64,000 bases of DNA. Source: Geoalkalibacter sp. (GTDB lineage: Bacteria; Desulfobacterota; Desulfuromonadia; Desulfuromonadales; Geoalkalibacteraceae). The position numbers were made by a program, and so were the translations under genes. The stretch lies in contig NZ_JAUWAV010000010.1 in NCBI RefSeq assembly GCF_030605225.1, positions 19,326 through 83,325 of the forward strand. Direction: 5' to 3'. Below are positions 37,401 through 45,966 of the stretch, in pieces (the stretch's first letter is position 1; every line of letters begins with the position of its first letter). The notes beneath the pieces were generated by a model that did no database searches, was not told where the DNA came from, and worked only from the letters and a program-made list of their open reading frames with translations.

Positions 37401-38948
37401 ATGCGCGCCAAATCGCTGACCTGCGTCAAGGTCCTGGTTTTTCTGGCCGTAATCACCAACAACCTCTGGGCGGCCGTGCCCCCGCCTCCGGTCAACCAGT
37501 TCCTGGGCGTCCCCGACAGCACCTTCGCCAACCTCGTCGAGGCCGACTGCCGCTTCTGCCACAATCAGACCCCGCCCATCGCGGCCGTCGACCCGACCTA
37601 CCTGCCCGACCGGCATCACAACCTGCTCGGCCAGAGCGTACCGCCGAGCAGCGCGGCGCCCTACGCGACCGCCGGACAGACCTACCAATGCCTGAGCTGC
37701 CACAGCCTGGGTCCGGATCCGGCCACGGGCCGGTTTGTCTTTCAGATGTTTCGCGACTGCGCCCTCTGCCACCGCCAGTTGCAGGGGCGTCCCACCGTGC
37801 ACCACGCCACGACGGAGGCGCAGGCGGGACAATGCGTCATCTGCCATGGACATCTGGTCAACGACATGGGCGACGGCCATTACATCCCCAGCTATCGCCC
37901 AAGCCTGGTCACGCCCTGGCCGAGCAACAAGCCCAACGGCGGCCCCAGGGGCGAGGGCAACTGCAATTTCTGTCACAACACCGTCGCCCTGCCCTTCTTC
38001 AACCCGGCGCCCGTCGTCGATCCGGCGAGCGGCGTGCTGGTCTTTCGCAACGCCGACACCCATCACGCCACGGGTTTCGTCCTTGACGCGGCCAAATGCG
38101 TCTGGTGTCACAACATCACCCCGGGCATCAACAATGCCTTCTCCATCCGCACCTGCCAGAACTGCCACGGCGTCGAATCCCTGCACAACATCCAATACGA
38201 CGACGCGGGCGACGGCATCATTCCCGGCCGAGAGAACCCTGGCTATGGCCACATCGGCGCCAACAGCGACTGCGTGGGCTGCCACGGCTTCAGCGGACAA
38301 ACCATGAGCGCCCCCGGCGCCGGACCGGTGACCCCCTTCCTGAGCGGTCTGAGCCGGGCCGTTGTCGCCGCCGGGCAAACGCCTCTGCTCAGTCTGCACG
38401 GCAACGCCTTCGTCAGCCGCGCCTCGGCCAGCGACGCCGACCCCATCGCCTGCCGGGTGCAACTCACCGACCGCGACGGACGCGACATCCTGATCGAACC
38501 CGTCGCGGTCGCTCCGGACGAAATTCGTTTCCAGTTGCCGGGGGACCTGGCGCCGGGCAACTACCACCTGCGCGCGCTCAAGGGCGATCGCCTCAGCAAT
38601 CCCCAGGTGCTGGTCGTGCGCCCCGGCGTCGCCATCGACGCGGCGAGCTGTCGCGATGGGCTGGTCAGCATCAACGGCAGCGGCTTCGGCGGCCATGATC
38701 CCTCCCCCCTGGCGGGAACAGGGGTCAGCGCCGAATTCTCGGTCGAGGCCGGCAAAGGGAAAAAAGCCCTGCCCAGCGTAACCAGCCATAGCGGCAAAGT
38801 TCTCACCTGGCATGACACACAGATCCAGGCACGCTTTGCCGACTGCGGCGAACGGGTCAGCGTTCATTCCGTGTTCGGCTCCGCCTCCGCGCCTCTGGTG
38901 GTTGAATCGGCATCCTCGCCGAAAAACAAGGCCAAACCCCGAAAGTAA
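37401..38948 (+). CDS. octaheme c-type cytochrome with C-terminal Ig-like region
   Basis: Protein of 515 residues with a signal peptide (LTCVKVLVFLAVITNNLWAA, about 6-25) for export. Eight CxxCH haem sites are at Cys50, 97, 120, 145, 188, 233, 252 and 291; extra His residues between them could be distal ligands. Residues about 305-515 contain no haem and look like two beta-rich Ig/IPT-type segments. Such cytochromes act in periplasmic or extracellular electron transfer in metal-reducing bacteria. The ATG at 37401 has GGAGG about 12 bases upstream, a long gap. It stands alone after the RND operon, and a strong terminator follows. No known OmcS, OmcE or OmcZ sequence features are claimed. Confidence 0.9.
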   Translation: MRAKSLTCVKVLVFLAVITNNLWAAVPPPPVNQFLGVPDSTFANLVEADCRFCHNQTPPIAAVDPTYLPDRHHNLLGQSVPPSSAAPYATAGQTYQCLSCHSLGPDPATGRFVFQMFRDCALCHRQLQGRPTVHHATTEAQAGQCVICHGHLVNDMGDGHYIPSYRPSLVTPWPSNKPNGGPRGEGNCNFCHNTVALPFFNPAPVVDPASGVLVFRNADTHHATGFVLDAAKCVWCHNITPGINNAFSIRTCQNCHGVESLHNIQYDDAGDGIIPGRENPGYGHIGANSDCVGCHGFSGQTMSAPGAGPVTPFLSGLSRAVVAAGQTPLLSLHGNAFVSRASASDADPIACRVQLTDRDGRDILIEPVAVAPDEIRFQLPGDLAPGNYHLRALKGDRLSNPQVLVVRPGVAIDAASCRDGLVSINGSGFGGHDPSPLAGTGVSAEFSVEAGKGKKALPSVTSHSGKVLTWHDTQIQARFADCGERVSVHSVFGSASAPLVVESASSPKNKAKPRK

Positions 38949-38965
38949 CAGGGCCTTGGCTCCAC

Positions 38966-39009
38966 ACGCAAAAAGGGCGGCATCTTCACCGATGCCGCCC
39001 TTTTTGCGT
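38966..39009. terminator. bidirectional terminator between the cytochrome and glucan synthase genes
   Basis: A 19-bp perfect stem around loop TTCACC has A-runs on one side and T-runs on the other, serving both converging transcripts. Confidence 0.95.
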
Positions 39010-39029
39010 TCGTATATTACCTTTGAAAA

Positions 39030-41681
39030 CTAACCGGCGCTGGGACGCCGCGCTCCCAACCAACGCAAGCGCAACAAACCCAGGCTGCTGCGCCGCGCCA
39101 GGGTCAGCCAGCGCGCCACGCGCAGATGGGCGGTGGGCATGCAGTTGGCCATGGAGGTCAGCAGCGCCGCGCCATAAGGCAGCGACTGCACCAGCAGCAG
39201 CACACCCCAGAGCAGCGCCTCGGGAGAACCCAGGCCGAAGCGCCACCAGGTGGCGCCCGCGCTCAGCCACAGCAGGGCGCAGATCTGCCACTCCTCCCAG
39301 GCCATGAGAAAACCCTTGAACAGCGCCGGCTGATTCTCGCCCTTGGGGGTACGCAGAAAGGGCTCGTTCTTGTAGAAGAGTCCCTTGAACACGGCGCGCG
39401 CGATGACATGGGTCAGACCCATGCCGGCGATGGCCGCGCCGACGCTCTGCCAGAAAGTGCAGTTGACCCGCGCCCGGTAGAGAACCAGGGCATGGCTGAC
39501 CTTGAACAGGAAGAGGCCAAGGGTCGGCACGATGAAGGGCGCCAGGGGAAATTCAAAATACTTGGGCGCGGCCAAAAGACCGATGGTCCAGAAAATGCCG
39601 GCAAAGGTGAAGAGCAGGTGAAAGGCATCGGCGAACCAGGGGAACCAGCCCGTGGCGAAGTGAAACTTCTGACCGGCGCTCAGCCCCGAGGGATTGCCGG
39701 GCAACAGCCAGCGCCAGTGGCGGCGCAGGATCTGAATGGCGCCGTAGGTCCAGCGGAACCGCTGGCCCTTGTAGCCGGCGAAGGTGAAGGGGGTGATGCC
39801 GTCGCCGAAATTGAAATTGACGTACACCGCCTCGTAGCCCTTGGCGAACAGACGCATGCCCAGTTCGGCGTCCTCGCAGATGCACCACTCGCTCCAGCCG
39901 CCCTGGCCTTGCAGCGCCTCGCGCCGCACCAGGGTCATGGTGCCGTGCTGGATGATGGCGTTGCGCTCGTTGCGATGCACCATGCCGATCTCGAAAAAGC
40001 CGTTGTACTCCCAGTTGATCATGGTCTTGAACAGATCGCCGCTCCATTCGCGATTGTCCTGGGGCGCCTGCACGAAGCCGACCTCGGGTTTTTCAAAATA
40101 GGGCACCAGGGAGCGCAGCCAGCTCGAATGCACCACGTAGTCGGCATCAATGACGCCGATCACCTGGGCCTCGGGATCGGTCTGGGTCAGGCCGAAATTC
40201 AGCGCCCCGGCCTTGAAACCGGGCCAGTTGGCGAGATGGAAGAAGCGAAAGCGCGGCCCGAGCTTCCGGCAGTATTCCTCCACAGGCTGCCAGACCTCGT
40301 CCTTGACGGTATTGTTGTCGAGCACCAGCACTTCAAAGTCGGGATAATCAAGGCGCGCCAGCCCGTCGAGGGTCTGCTTGACCAGCTCGGGCGGCTCGTT
40401 GTGGATGGCCAGATGAATGGACACCTTGGGCAGCTTCTGATAGCGACTCGGGGGCAGCGGGCGGAAATGACGCTTCCATTTGTCCACCCAGAGCACCTCG
40501 GTCATCTCCAGGCCACTGGTGAGCACCACCAGCAGCAGGGCGGCCTGGGCGGGCAGCAGCAGTCCCCAGACGATGAGCCCGGCGAGGGTCATATCGGAGA
40601 CCAACGGCAGCGCCGCGCTCCAGATGAGCAGGGACGCGGCCCCTTGCAGCAGTGCCGCGTAGAAGAGCCGGCCGCGCCGGCGCAGATTGTTCCACTGACG
40701 CAGGAAGATGGCCATGGGGCCCAGGGCGAGCAGGGTGGCCAGCAGCGGCTGCAGCACCCAGTAACGCACTTCGAGAACTTCGCCGGTCATGGAAAATTTG
40801 GGGCGACGGTCGACATCGAACAGGCCCCAGTGGACCCCCGCCAGGCCCTCCGCCTTTCTCTTCCACGACTGGTCGAAGGCTTCCATGATGAAGTAGTCGA
40901 GTCCCTGCGCCGCAGCGACATTGAGAAATTCACGGATGAAGCGCGCTTGGCCGGTGAGCGACGGATTGGCCTTTTCCTGACGGATGCCGCCGCTCGGCCA
41001 GCCGATCTCGCCGATGAGGATCGGCTTGTGGGGAAAGGCGAGCTGCACGCGGCGATAGGACTCCATCGCCCACTTCAGCGCGTCCTTTTCCGCGATGCCC
41101 TCCCAGTAGGGCAGCAGGTGAATGGTGATGAAATCGACCTCCTCGGCCAGCTCCGGATACTTGAGCCAGACGTGCCAGGGCTCGGCGGTGCTGACCGGCA
41201 CGCCGACCGAGGCGCGCACCTCGCGCAGGTATTCGGCCATCTGGCGCGTGCTCAGATCGCCGCGCAGCACCGCCTCGTTGCCGACGATGACGCGCCCGAC
41301 GTTGTCGTAGCGGTTGGCGTTGGCGATGAGATTGGCGATTTCACGCTGGTTGTTTTCCGGACGCCGGTCGAGCCAGGCGCCCGCCGTGACCTTGAGCCCT
41401 CGGGCACGCGCCAAGGAGGGAATGACTTCCAGGCCGTCGGCCGAGGAATAGGTACGCACCTCCCCCGCCCAGCCTTCGAGCAGGGCCAGATCCTGGTCGA
41501 TCTGCTCCGCCTTGGGATAAATCTTTTTGTAGGGATCCTGCCCCTTCTGATAGGGGCTGAAGGAGACGCCGTTGATCAGGCCGGTATAGGTGACGGGTCG
41601 CGCCGGCCGGTTGAAGGCGGCCCAGACCAGCAGATTGGCGAGAATGACAAGGAGCACGATGGCGAGGGTGGATTTGCGCAT
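39030..41681 (-). CDS. GH17-GT2 fusion, membrane beta-glucan synthase-like protein
   Basis: Protein of 883 residues. A membrane anchor (about 5-24) is followed by a glycoside hydrolase 17-like part (about 40-300) with VGNEAVLRGDLS and ILIGEIGWPSGG (likely catalytic Glu). Membrane helices follow, then a cellulose-synthase-type GT2 core with the DxD in GVIDADYVV, the ED in CEDAELGMRL and the QxxRW motif in GQRFRW. Fusions of this shape include NdvB-type beta-1,3-glucan synthases, so it may make or rearrange a beta-glucan in the periplasm or envelope. The start ATG at 41681 has a weak ribosome site; GGAGGA lies 17 bases upstream. Confidence 0.88.
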   Translation of the reverse strand: MRKSTLAIVLLVILANLLVWAAFNRPARPVTYTGLINGVSFSPYQKGQDPYKKIYPKAEQIDQDLALLEGWAGEVRTYSSADGLEVIPSLARARGLKVTAGAWLDRRPENNQREIANLIANANRYDNVGRVIVGNEAVLRGDLSTRQMAEYLREVRASVGVPVSTAEPWHVWLKYPELAEEVDFITIHLLPYWEGIAEKDALKWAMESYRRVQLAFPHKPILIGEIGWPSGGIRQEKANPSLTGQARFIREFLNVAAAQGLDYFIMEAFDQSWKRKAEGLAGVHWGLFDVDRRPKFSMTGEVLEVRYWVLQPLLATLLALGPMAIFLRQWNNLRRRGRLFYAALLQGAASLLIWSAALPLVSDMTLAGLIVWGLLLPAQAALLLVVLTSGLEMTEVLWVDKWKRHFRPLPPSRYQKLPKVSIHLAIHNEPPELVKQTLDGLARLDYPDFEVLVLDNNTVKDEVWQPVEEYCRKLGPRFRFFHLANWPGFKAGALNFGLTQTDPEAQVIGVIDADYVVHSSWLRSLVPYFEKPEVGFVQAPQDNREWSGDLFKTMINWEYNGFFEIGMVHRNERNAIIQHGTMTLVRREALQGQGGWSEWCICEDAELGMRLFAKGYEAVYVNFNFGDGITPFTFAGYKGQRFRWTYGAIQILRRHWRWLLPGNPSGLSAGQKFHFATGWFPWFADAFHLLFTFAGIFWTIGLLAAPKYFEFPLAPFIVPTLGLFLFKVSHALVLYRARVNCTFWQSVGAAIAGMGLTHVIARAVFKGLFYKNEPFLRTPKGENQPALFKGFLMAWEEWQICALLWLSAGATWWRFGLGSPEALLWGVLLLVQSLPYGAALLTSMANCMPTAHLRVARWLTLARRSSLGLLRLRWLGARRPSAG

Positions 41682-41746
41682 AGGTCGTCTTCTGACTTCC
41701 TCCGGAAAGGAGAGTGAACGTCGTCCGGAAAAATTTCCCCCTACAC

Positions 41747-41776
41747 AACAAAAGCCCTTCACCGGACGCGAAGGGC
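41747..41776 (-). terminator. probable terminator of the FKBP gene
   Basis: On the minus strand GCCCTTC/GAAGGGC with a nine-base loop is followed by TTTTGTTGT. It lies between the isomerase gene and the glucan synthase-like gene. Confidence 0.7.
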
Positions 41777-41894
41777 ATTGCCAAGATCGATTCAGATTTT
41801 CAAAGCCCTTCGCCCCTCTCGGGCATGCGGGCAACTTCGAGAGCGGATTCTACGGCCATTGCCCAATCCCTGTCAATCGGGAAAATCGCACGGC

Positions 41895-42350
41895 TCAAAA
41901 ACCGGGCAGCTCCGCCTTGACTTTTTCCACGCCGAGCAACTCGATGTCGAACACCAGCTCGCGTCCGGCCAGGGGATGGTTGGCGTCCAGGGTGACGCTG
42001 TCCTCACCCAGCGCCGTGACCAGAACCACGAAGCGATTGCCCTCGGCCGAGGTCACTTCCAACTGGCGACCCACCTCCAGGGGCAGGTTGTCGGGCAACA
42101 GACTGCGCTTGACCTCCTCGACCAGATCGGCGCGGTGGGCGCCATAGGCCTGCTCGGGAGCAATCGTTACAGTCTTGCGGCCGCCCTGGTACATGCCGAC
42201 GATCGCCTGGTCGAAGCCGGAGATCACTTCGCCGCGCCCGATGATGAATTGCAGGGGGCGCTCGGGCGGCGAGGCATCGAACACCGTCCCGTCGCCGAGG
42301 CGTCCTGTGTATTGTACCTTGACGATATCTCCCTGGTCCGCTCGAATCAT
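41895..42350 (-). CDS. FKBP-type peptidyl-prolyl isomerase (SlyD-like)
   Basis: Protein of 151 residues. The start MIRADQGDIVKVQYTGRLGDGTVFDAS and the middle FIIGRGEVISGFDQAIVGM are FKBP signature blocks, with the conserved Tyr, Phe and Asp of the active site and the inserted IF domain of SlyD-like proteins. It lacks a long His-rich tail. It would catalyse proline isomerisation during folding in the cytoplasm. GGAG lies seven bases before the ATG at 42350; an earlier ATG at 42356 is too close to it. Confidence 0.93.
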   Translation of the reverse strand: MIRADQGDIVKVQYTGRLGDGTVFDASPPERPLQFIIGRGEVISGFDQAIVGMYQGGRKTVTIAPEQAYGAHRADLVEEVKRSLLPDNLPLEVGRQLEVTSAEGNRFVVLVTALGEDSVTLDANHPLAGRELVFDIELLGVEKVKAELPGF

Positions 42351-42459
42351 CGGCATGCTCCTTTTCAGCAAAAATCAGCCTGCCCTTCATACTCCGTTCC
42401 CCCCCGCGCTGTCAACCTCGACCGGCCTTGGCCACAGCCTTTCGCGTCGGCGAAAAGAC

Positions 42460-42488
42460 TTGCCATCAGGCGTTTTTTCCCTTAAAAA
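42460..42488 (+). promoter_or_regulatory. ttcA: promoter of ttcA
   Basis: TTGCCA, 17 bases, TAAAAA, ending about 33 bases before the GTG start. A good sigma-70-type match. Confidence 0.6.
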
Positions 42489-42520
42489 CCACGCCATCAT
42501 CCCGCTTACGGAGAATTGCC

Positions 42521-43282
42521 GTGCCTGAATCCGATGACAACCTGTTTCGCCGCATCCGCAAACTCACCGGCCGCGCCATCGGCGACTTCAACCTCATCGA
42601 GGAGGGCGACCGCATCGCCGTGGGCGTCTCCGGCGGCAAGGATTCCTACACCCTGCTGCACGTCCTTGAAGCCCTGCGGCGCAAGGCACCGGTGCGCTAC
42701 GAACTGGTGGCGGTCAACATCGACGCCGGCTATCCCGGCTACCGCAAGGAGGTGGTCGAAGAGCATCTGCGCGAACATGGCTTCAGCTATCGCATGCAGA
42801 GCACCAACAGCTATCAGGTCATCGAGGAAAAGCGCCGTCCCGGCTCGTCCTACTGCTCCTTCTGCGCCCGTTTGCGCCGCGGCGTGCTCTACAGCCTGGC
42901 CGATGAGCTGGGCTGCAACAAGATCGCCCTCGGTCATCACCTCGACGACTTCATCGAGACGCTGCTGCTCAACCAGTTCTATGTCGGCACCCTGGCCGCC
43001 ATGAGCCCCAAGCTGCAGGCCGACAACGGCCGCCACACCGTCATTCGCCCGCTGGTCTACGTGGAAGAACAGGACATCATCGCCTTCAGTCGCGATCGGC
43101 GCTTGCCCGTCATCTGCTGCGCCTGCCCGGTGTGCGGGGTGATCGACCAGAAACGCAAGCGCATGAAGCGGCTGATCCGCGAACTCAAGGAGGAAATCCC
43201 CCAGATCCGCCAGTCCCTGCTGGGGGCCCTGGGCAATGTCCATCCACGGCATCTGCTCGACAAGGAACTGCGGGAGTTCTGA
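42521..43282 (+). CDS. ttcA: tRNA 2-thiocytidine synthetase TtcA
   Basis: Protein of 253 residues from a GTG at 42521 (GGAG seven bases before). It has the PP-loop AVGVSGGKDSYTLL and the two CxxC iron-sulfur motifs, CSFC and CPVC, together with the segment GHHLDDFIETLLLN typical of TtcA. TtcA thiolates cytidine 32 of several tRNAs using a [4Fe-4S] cluster. The start is placed before PESDDNLFRRIRKLTGR, since the upstream frame does not resemble homologues. Monocistronic. Confidence 0.93.
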   Translation: MPESDDNLFRRIRKLTGRAIGDFNLIEEGDRIAVGVSGGKDSYTLLHVLEALRRKAPVRYELVAVNIDAGYPGYRKEVVEEHLREHGFSYRMQSTNSYQVIEEKRRPGSSYCSFCARLRRGVLYSLADELGCNKIALGHHLDDFIETLLLNQFYVGTLAAMSPKLQADNGRHTVIRPLVYVEEQDIIAFSRDRRLPVICCACPVCGVIDQKRKRMKRLIRELKEEIPQIRQSLLGALGNVHPRHLLDKELREF

Positions 43283-43400
43283 GGCGTTCGCGGAACATTT
43301 CTTGCTGCGCAATCCAAACCGGCGACGGGGCTTGGTTCGCCGCTGGCGGCCAGGAGGATTTCCGTTACACTTTGCACATTGCCACCCCGGGAGATCGCGC

Positions 43401-44195
43401 ATGAAATGCCAATGCGGGGGCGAATTCGAACTGGCCCTGGCGCGCAACGTCCAACAGCTGCTCCTGCCCAAGAGCTCGCCGAGCTGCCATTGGTGCTGTT
43501 TCGGCGTGAAAAATCTCATGGCCAACGGCCTGGGCGGCGATTTTTTCGACTTCATCACCATGCCCGACGGCTGCCAGGCCGTGTTTCTCGGCGACGTCAC
43601 CGGCCACGGCCTGCATGCCTCGGTGGTCATGAGCCTGCTCTACGGCTTCATTCACCGCGCCTGCCTGAAAAGCTGCTCACCGCTGGAAACCGTGCTCGAA
43701 ACCAATCAGTTTCTGCAATCCTTCGCCGAGCGCTCGGTGAAATACGATCATTTCTTTTCCTCGACGCTGTTTTTCGGCGTCATCAATCCCGACACCCTGG
43801 AGATGCAGTTCGTCAACTGCGGGCATCTGCCCCCCATGGTGCGCCGCGACAAACACCTCTTCACCCTCAACTCCACGGGCCCGCCCATCGGCTTCTTCGA
43901 GCGCCCCGACATCGAAATGCGCAGCTTTCGCTTCGAGAAAAACGACCGGCTGCTGCTCTACACCGACGGCATCTCCGAGGCGACCAACGCCGACAACCAC
44001 ATGTTTGGTCTGCGCCGCCTCAGCCAGCTGCTCATGCACAGCGATGACAACTATCTGGAATTCCTCGACAAAATCTTCGCGGAACTGAAAAACTTCGGCG
44101 CGCCCAATCCCCCCCAGGACGACTGCACCGCCATCATCATGGATTTTCATCCCTTCCTGCCGCCGGTTCCCAAGGGTCAGAGCCTGCCTCCTTGA
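43401..44195 (+). CDS. SpoIIE-type PP2C serine phosphatase
   Basis: Protein of 264 residues with a SpoIIE/PP2C catalytic domain. Metal-binding aspartates are visible in GGDFFDF, GDVTGHGLHAS, YTDGISEATNADN and PPQDDCTAIIM. No receiver, PAS or kinase-like domain is attached; the N terminus has a Cys-rich start (CQCGG) and CHWCCFG. Such phosphatases dephosphorylate anti-anti-sigma proteins in partner-switching systems; none is adjacent. GGGAG lies seven bases before the ATG. Confidence 0.88.
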   Translation: MKCQCGGEFELALARNVQQLLLPKSSPSCHWCCFGVKNLMANGLGGDFFDFITMPDGCQAVFLGDVTGHGLHASVVMSLLYGFIHRACLKSCSPLETVLETNQFLQSFAERSVKYDHFFSSTLFFGVINPDTLEMQFVNCGHLPPMVRRDKHLFTLNSTGPPIGFFERPDIEMRSFRFEKNDRLLLYTDGISEATNADNHMFGLRRLSQLLMHSDDNYLEFLDKIFAELKNFGAPNPPQDDCTAIIMDFHPFLPPVPKGQSLPP

Positions 44196-44275
44196 CAGGT
44201 CGTTGAAAAACTCTCAACGACCTGGTGATGCACCCCAGCCCCAATTCTCAAGAAAATGACCAATGAGCTCAGCCC

Positions 44276-44318
44276 CGCAAAAAAAAAACGGCCGAAGAAA
44301 TCCGGCCGTTTTTTTGCG
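44276..44318. terminator. bidirectional terminator between the phosphatase and dehydrogenase genes
   Basis: The stem AACGGCCG/CGGCCGTT with loop AAGAAATC is flanked by A- and T-runs, serving both convergent transcripts. Confidence 0.92.
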
Positions 44319-44337
44319 GGCTGACATTTGTCCTTGG

Positions 44338-45966
44338 CTAATTACGATCACGCCTCTCGCGTAAAAAGTTGCTGCGGCCATCGTCCCCCAGGGCATCGAG
44401 CAGGGCACGGTCCTCACGGCCGTCGCGCGCCGCCACCAGCGCGGGGAAGGAGAACGCGTCGAGGGCTTCGCCGACCGCGAGGGTGCCCACCGCCGAATCC
44501 TTGCGTCCGGTGAAGGGCAGGCAATCGGGGCCGCGCTGGCACTTGCAGTTGAGATTGACCCGCGCCACGCGATTGACCAGGCCGTCGATGAGCGGCGCCA
44601 GCTCGCCTTCGTCGCGGCCGAACAGGCTGATCTGCTGAGCATAGTCCGAATCGCGCAGAAAGTCGTCGATGGCGGAAAACTCGGCGAAGGGCGCCACCGG
44701 CACCAGGGGGCCGAACTGCTCCTCGCGATACAGGCGCATGGCGGGGGTCACGGGCGCCACCAGCGCCGGCCGAAAAAAGGAACCGACACAGGTGCCGCCA
44801 CCCGGATTGAGAACACGCGCGCCCAGCGCCAGGGCATCATCGAGGAGCGCGCGCAAATAGGCGGGCCGCTCGGGCTCGGCCAGAGGCGTGATCCACACCC
44901 CCTTCTCCCAGGGCATCCCCTGGCGGATGCGGCTCAGGGCGACGAGAAACTGCTCGAGAAACGCCTCGATCAGCGATTCGTGGACAAAGAGGATCTTGAG
45001 CGCCGTGCAGCGCTGCCCGTTGAAGGCCAGACTGCCCAGCAAGCACTCGCGCACCGCCCGCTCGAGGTCGGCGCCGGGCAGAACGACGGCGGCATTTTTC
45101 GCGCCCAGGCCAAGCACCGGGGTGAGACGCAGCGGCCGCGGATGGGCGCGCAGCAGACGCTGCGCCACCGCGCCCGAGCCGATGAAGGCCAGCACATCGA
45201 TGCGGCCCGTCGCCATCAGCGGTTCGAGCAGTTCCTCGCCTTCGCCGTAGATCACATTGACCACCCCGGGCGGCAACACTTCGCGAAACAGACCGAGCAG
45301 GGGGCGAAACAGCAGCACGCCGATCCGGGGCGGCTTGAGCAGTACCGTGTTGCCCATGGCCAGGGCCGGCAGCAGGGTGGCGAAGGTTTCGTTGAGGGGG
45401 TAGTTGAACGGCCCCAGGCACAACACCACGCCCAGGGGCGCGCGCCCGCGGCGCGCGGCGATGCCCTCGGCGCTCAGCAGGGCGCCTTCCTCGGCGCGGC
45501 GCCGCTCGAGGTCGGCGAGGGTTTCATCGAAGTAATGCAGGGTGCGATCGAATTCGGCCTCGGCTTCGGCAAGGCTCTTGCCCACCTCCCACAGGAGCAG
45601 CGGCACGATTTCGCCGCGCCGCTCGGCAAGGCCCGCGCGCAGCGCCTGCAAGACCTGCCGCCGAGCCGCGCTGCCCAGGGTCGGCCAAATGCCGCGGCCC
45701 GCGTCGAAAGCCGCGCAGGCCGCATCGAGGGCGTCGACGGCCGCCGCCCAATCCAGGCGCGGCACCCGCCCCAGAAGGCGCGGCCGCAACTGGCCGGCAC
45801 GGCGCACCGGCAGGGGCGAAAAGACCTCCTGCAGGGGGCCATCCCAGACGCGCAACCGCCCCCCCGCCAGATATTCGCGCTGATCCTCGGCGCGCGGCGC
45901 GGGACAAAAGACCGGCAGATCCTGCTCTTCGGGGAAAATCTCGATCCTCACCTCGCCCTCGATCAT
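44338..45966 (-). CDS. aldehyde dehydrogenase family protein, GapN-like (non-phosphorylating glyceraldehyde-3-phosphate dehydrogenase type)
   Basis: Protein of 542 residues. Aldehyde dehydrogenase signatures are present: the catalytic Cys in FNGQRCTALK, the Glu region LGLGAKNAAVVLPGAD, and the coenzyme loop CLGPFNYPLNETFATL. The C-terminal block NLNCKCQRGPDCLPFTGRKDSAVGTLAV resembles NADP-dependent GapN. It oxidises glyceraldehyde-3-phosphate or a similar aldehyde to an acid with reduction of NADP. RBS GAGG lies eight bases before the ATG. It is translationally adjacent to the glycosyltransferase gene (start within one codon of its stop). Confidence 0.8.
   Translation of the reverse strand: MIEGEVRIEIFPEEQDLPVFCPAPRAEDQREYLAGGRLRVWDGPLQEVFSPLPVRRAGQLRPRLLGRVPRLDWAAAVDALDAACAAFDAGRGIWPTLGSAARRQVLQALRAGLAERRGEIVPLLLWEVGKSLAEAEAEFDRTLHYFDETLADLERRRAEEGALLSAEGIAARRGRAPLGVVLCLGPFNYPLNETFATLLPALAMGNTVLLKPPRIGVLLFRPLLGLFREVLPPGVVNVIYGEGEELLEPLMATGRIDVLAFIGSGAVAQRLLRAHPRPLRLTPVLGLGAKNAAVVLPGADLERAVRECLLGSLAFNGQRCTALKILFVHESLIEAFLEQFLVALSRIRQGMPWEKGVWITPLAEPERPAYLRALLDDALALGARVLNPGGGTCVGSFFRPALVAPVTPAMRLYREEQFGPLVPVAPFAEFSAIDDFLRDSDYAQQISLFGRDEGELAPLIDGLVNRVARVNLNCKCQRGPDCLPFTGRKDSAVGTLAVGEALDAFSFPALVAARDGREDRALLDALGDDGRSNFLRERRDRN

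Noticed and set aside
33782..37564. Very long minus-strand open frame opposite the RND pump
   Set aside because: It is antisense to conserved pump motifs and looks like low-complexity His/Gly/Asp-rich shadow sequence.
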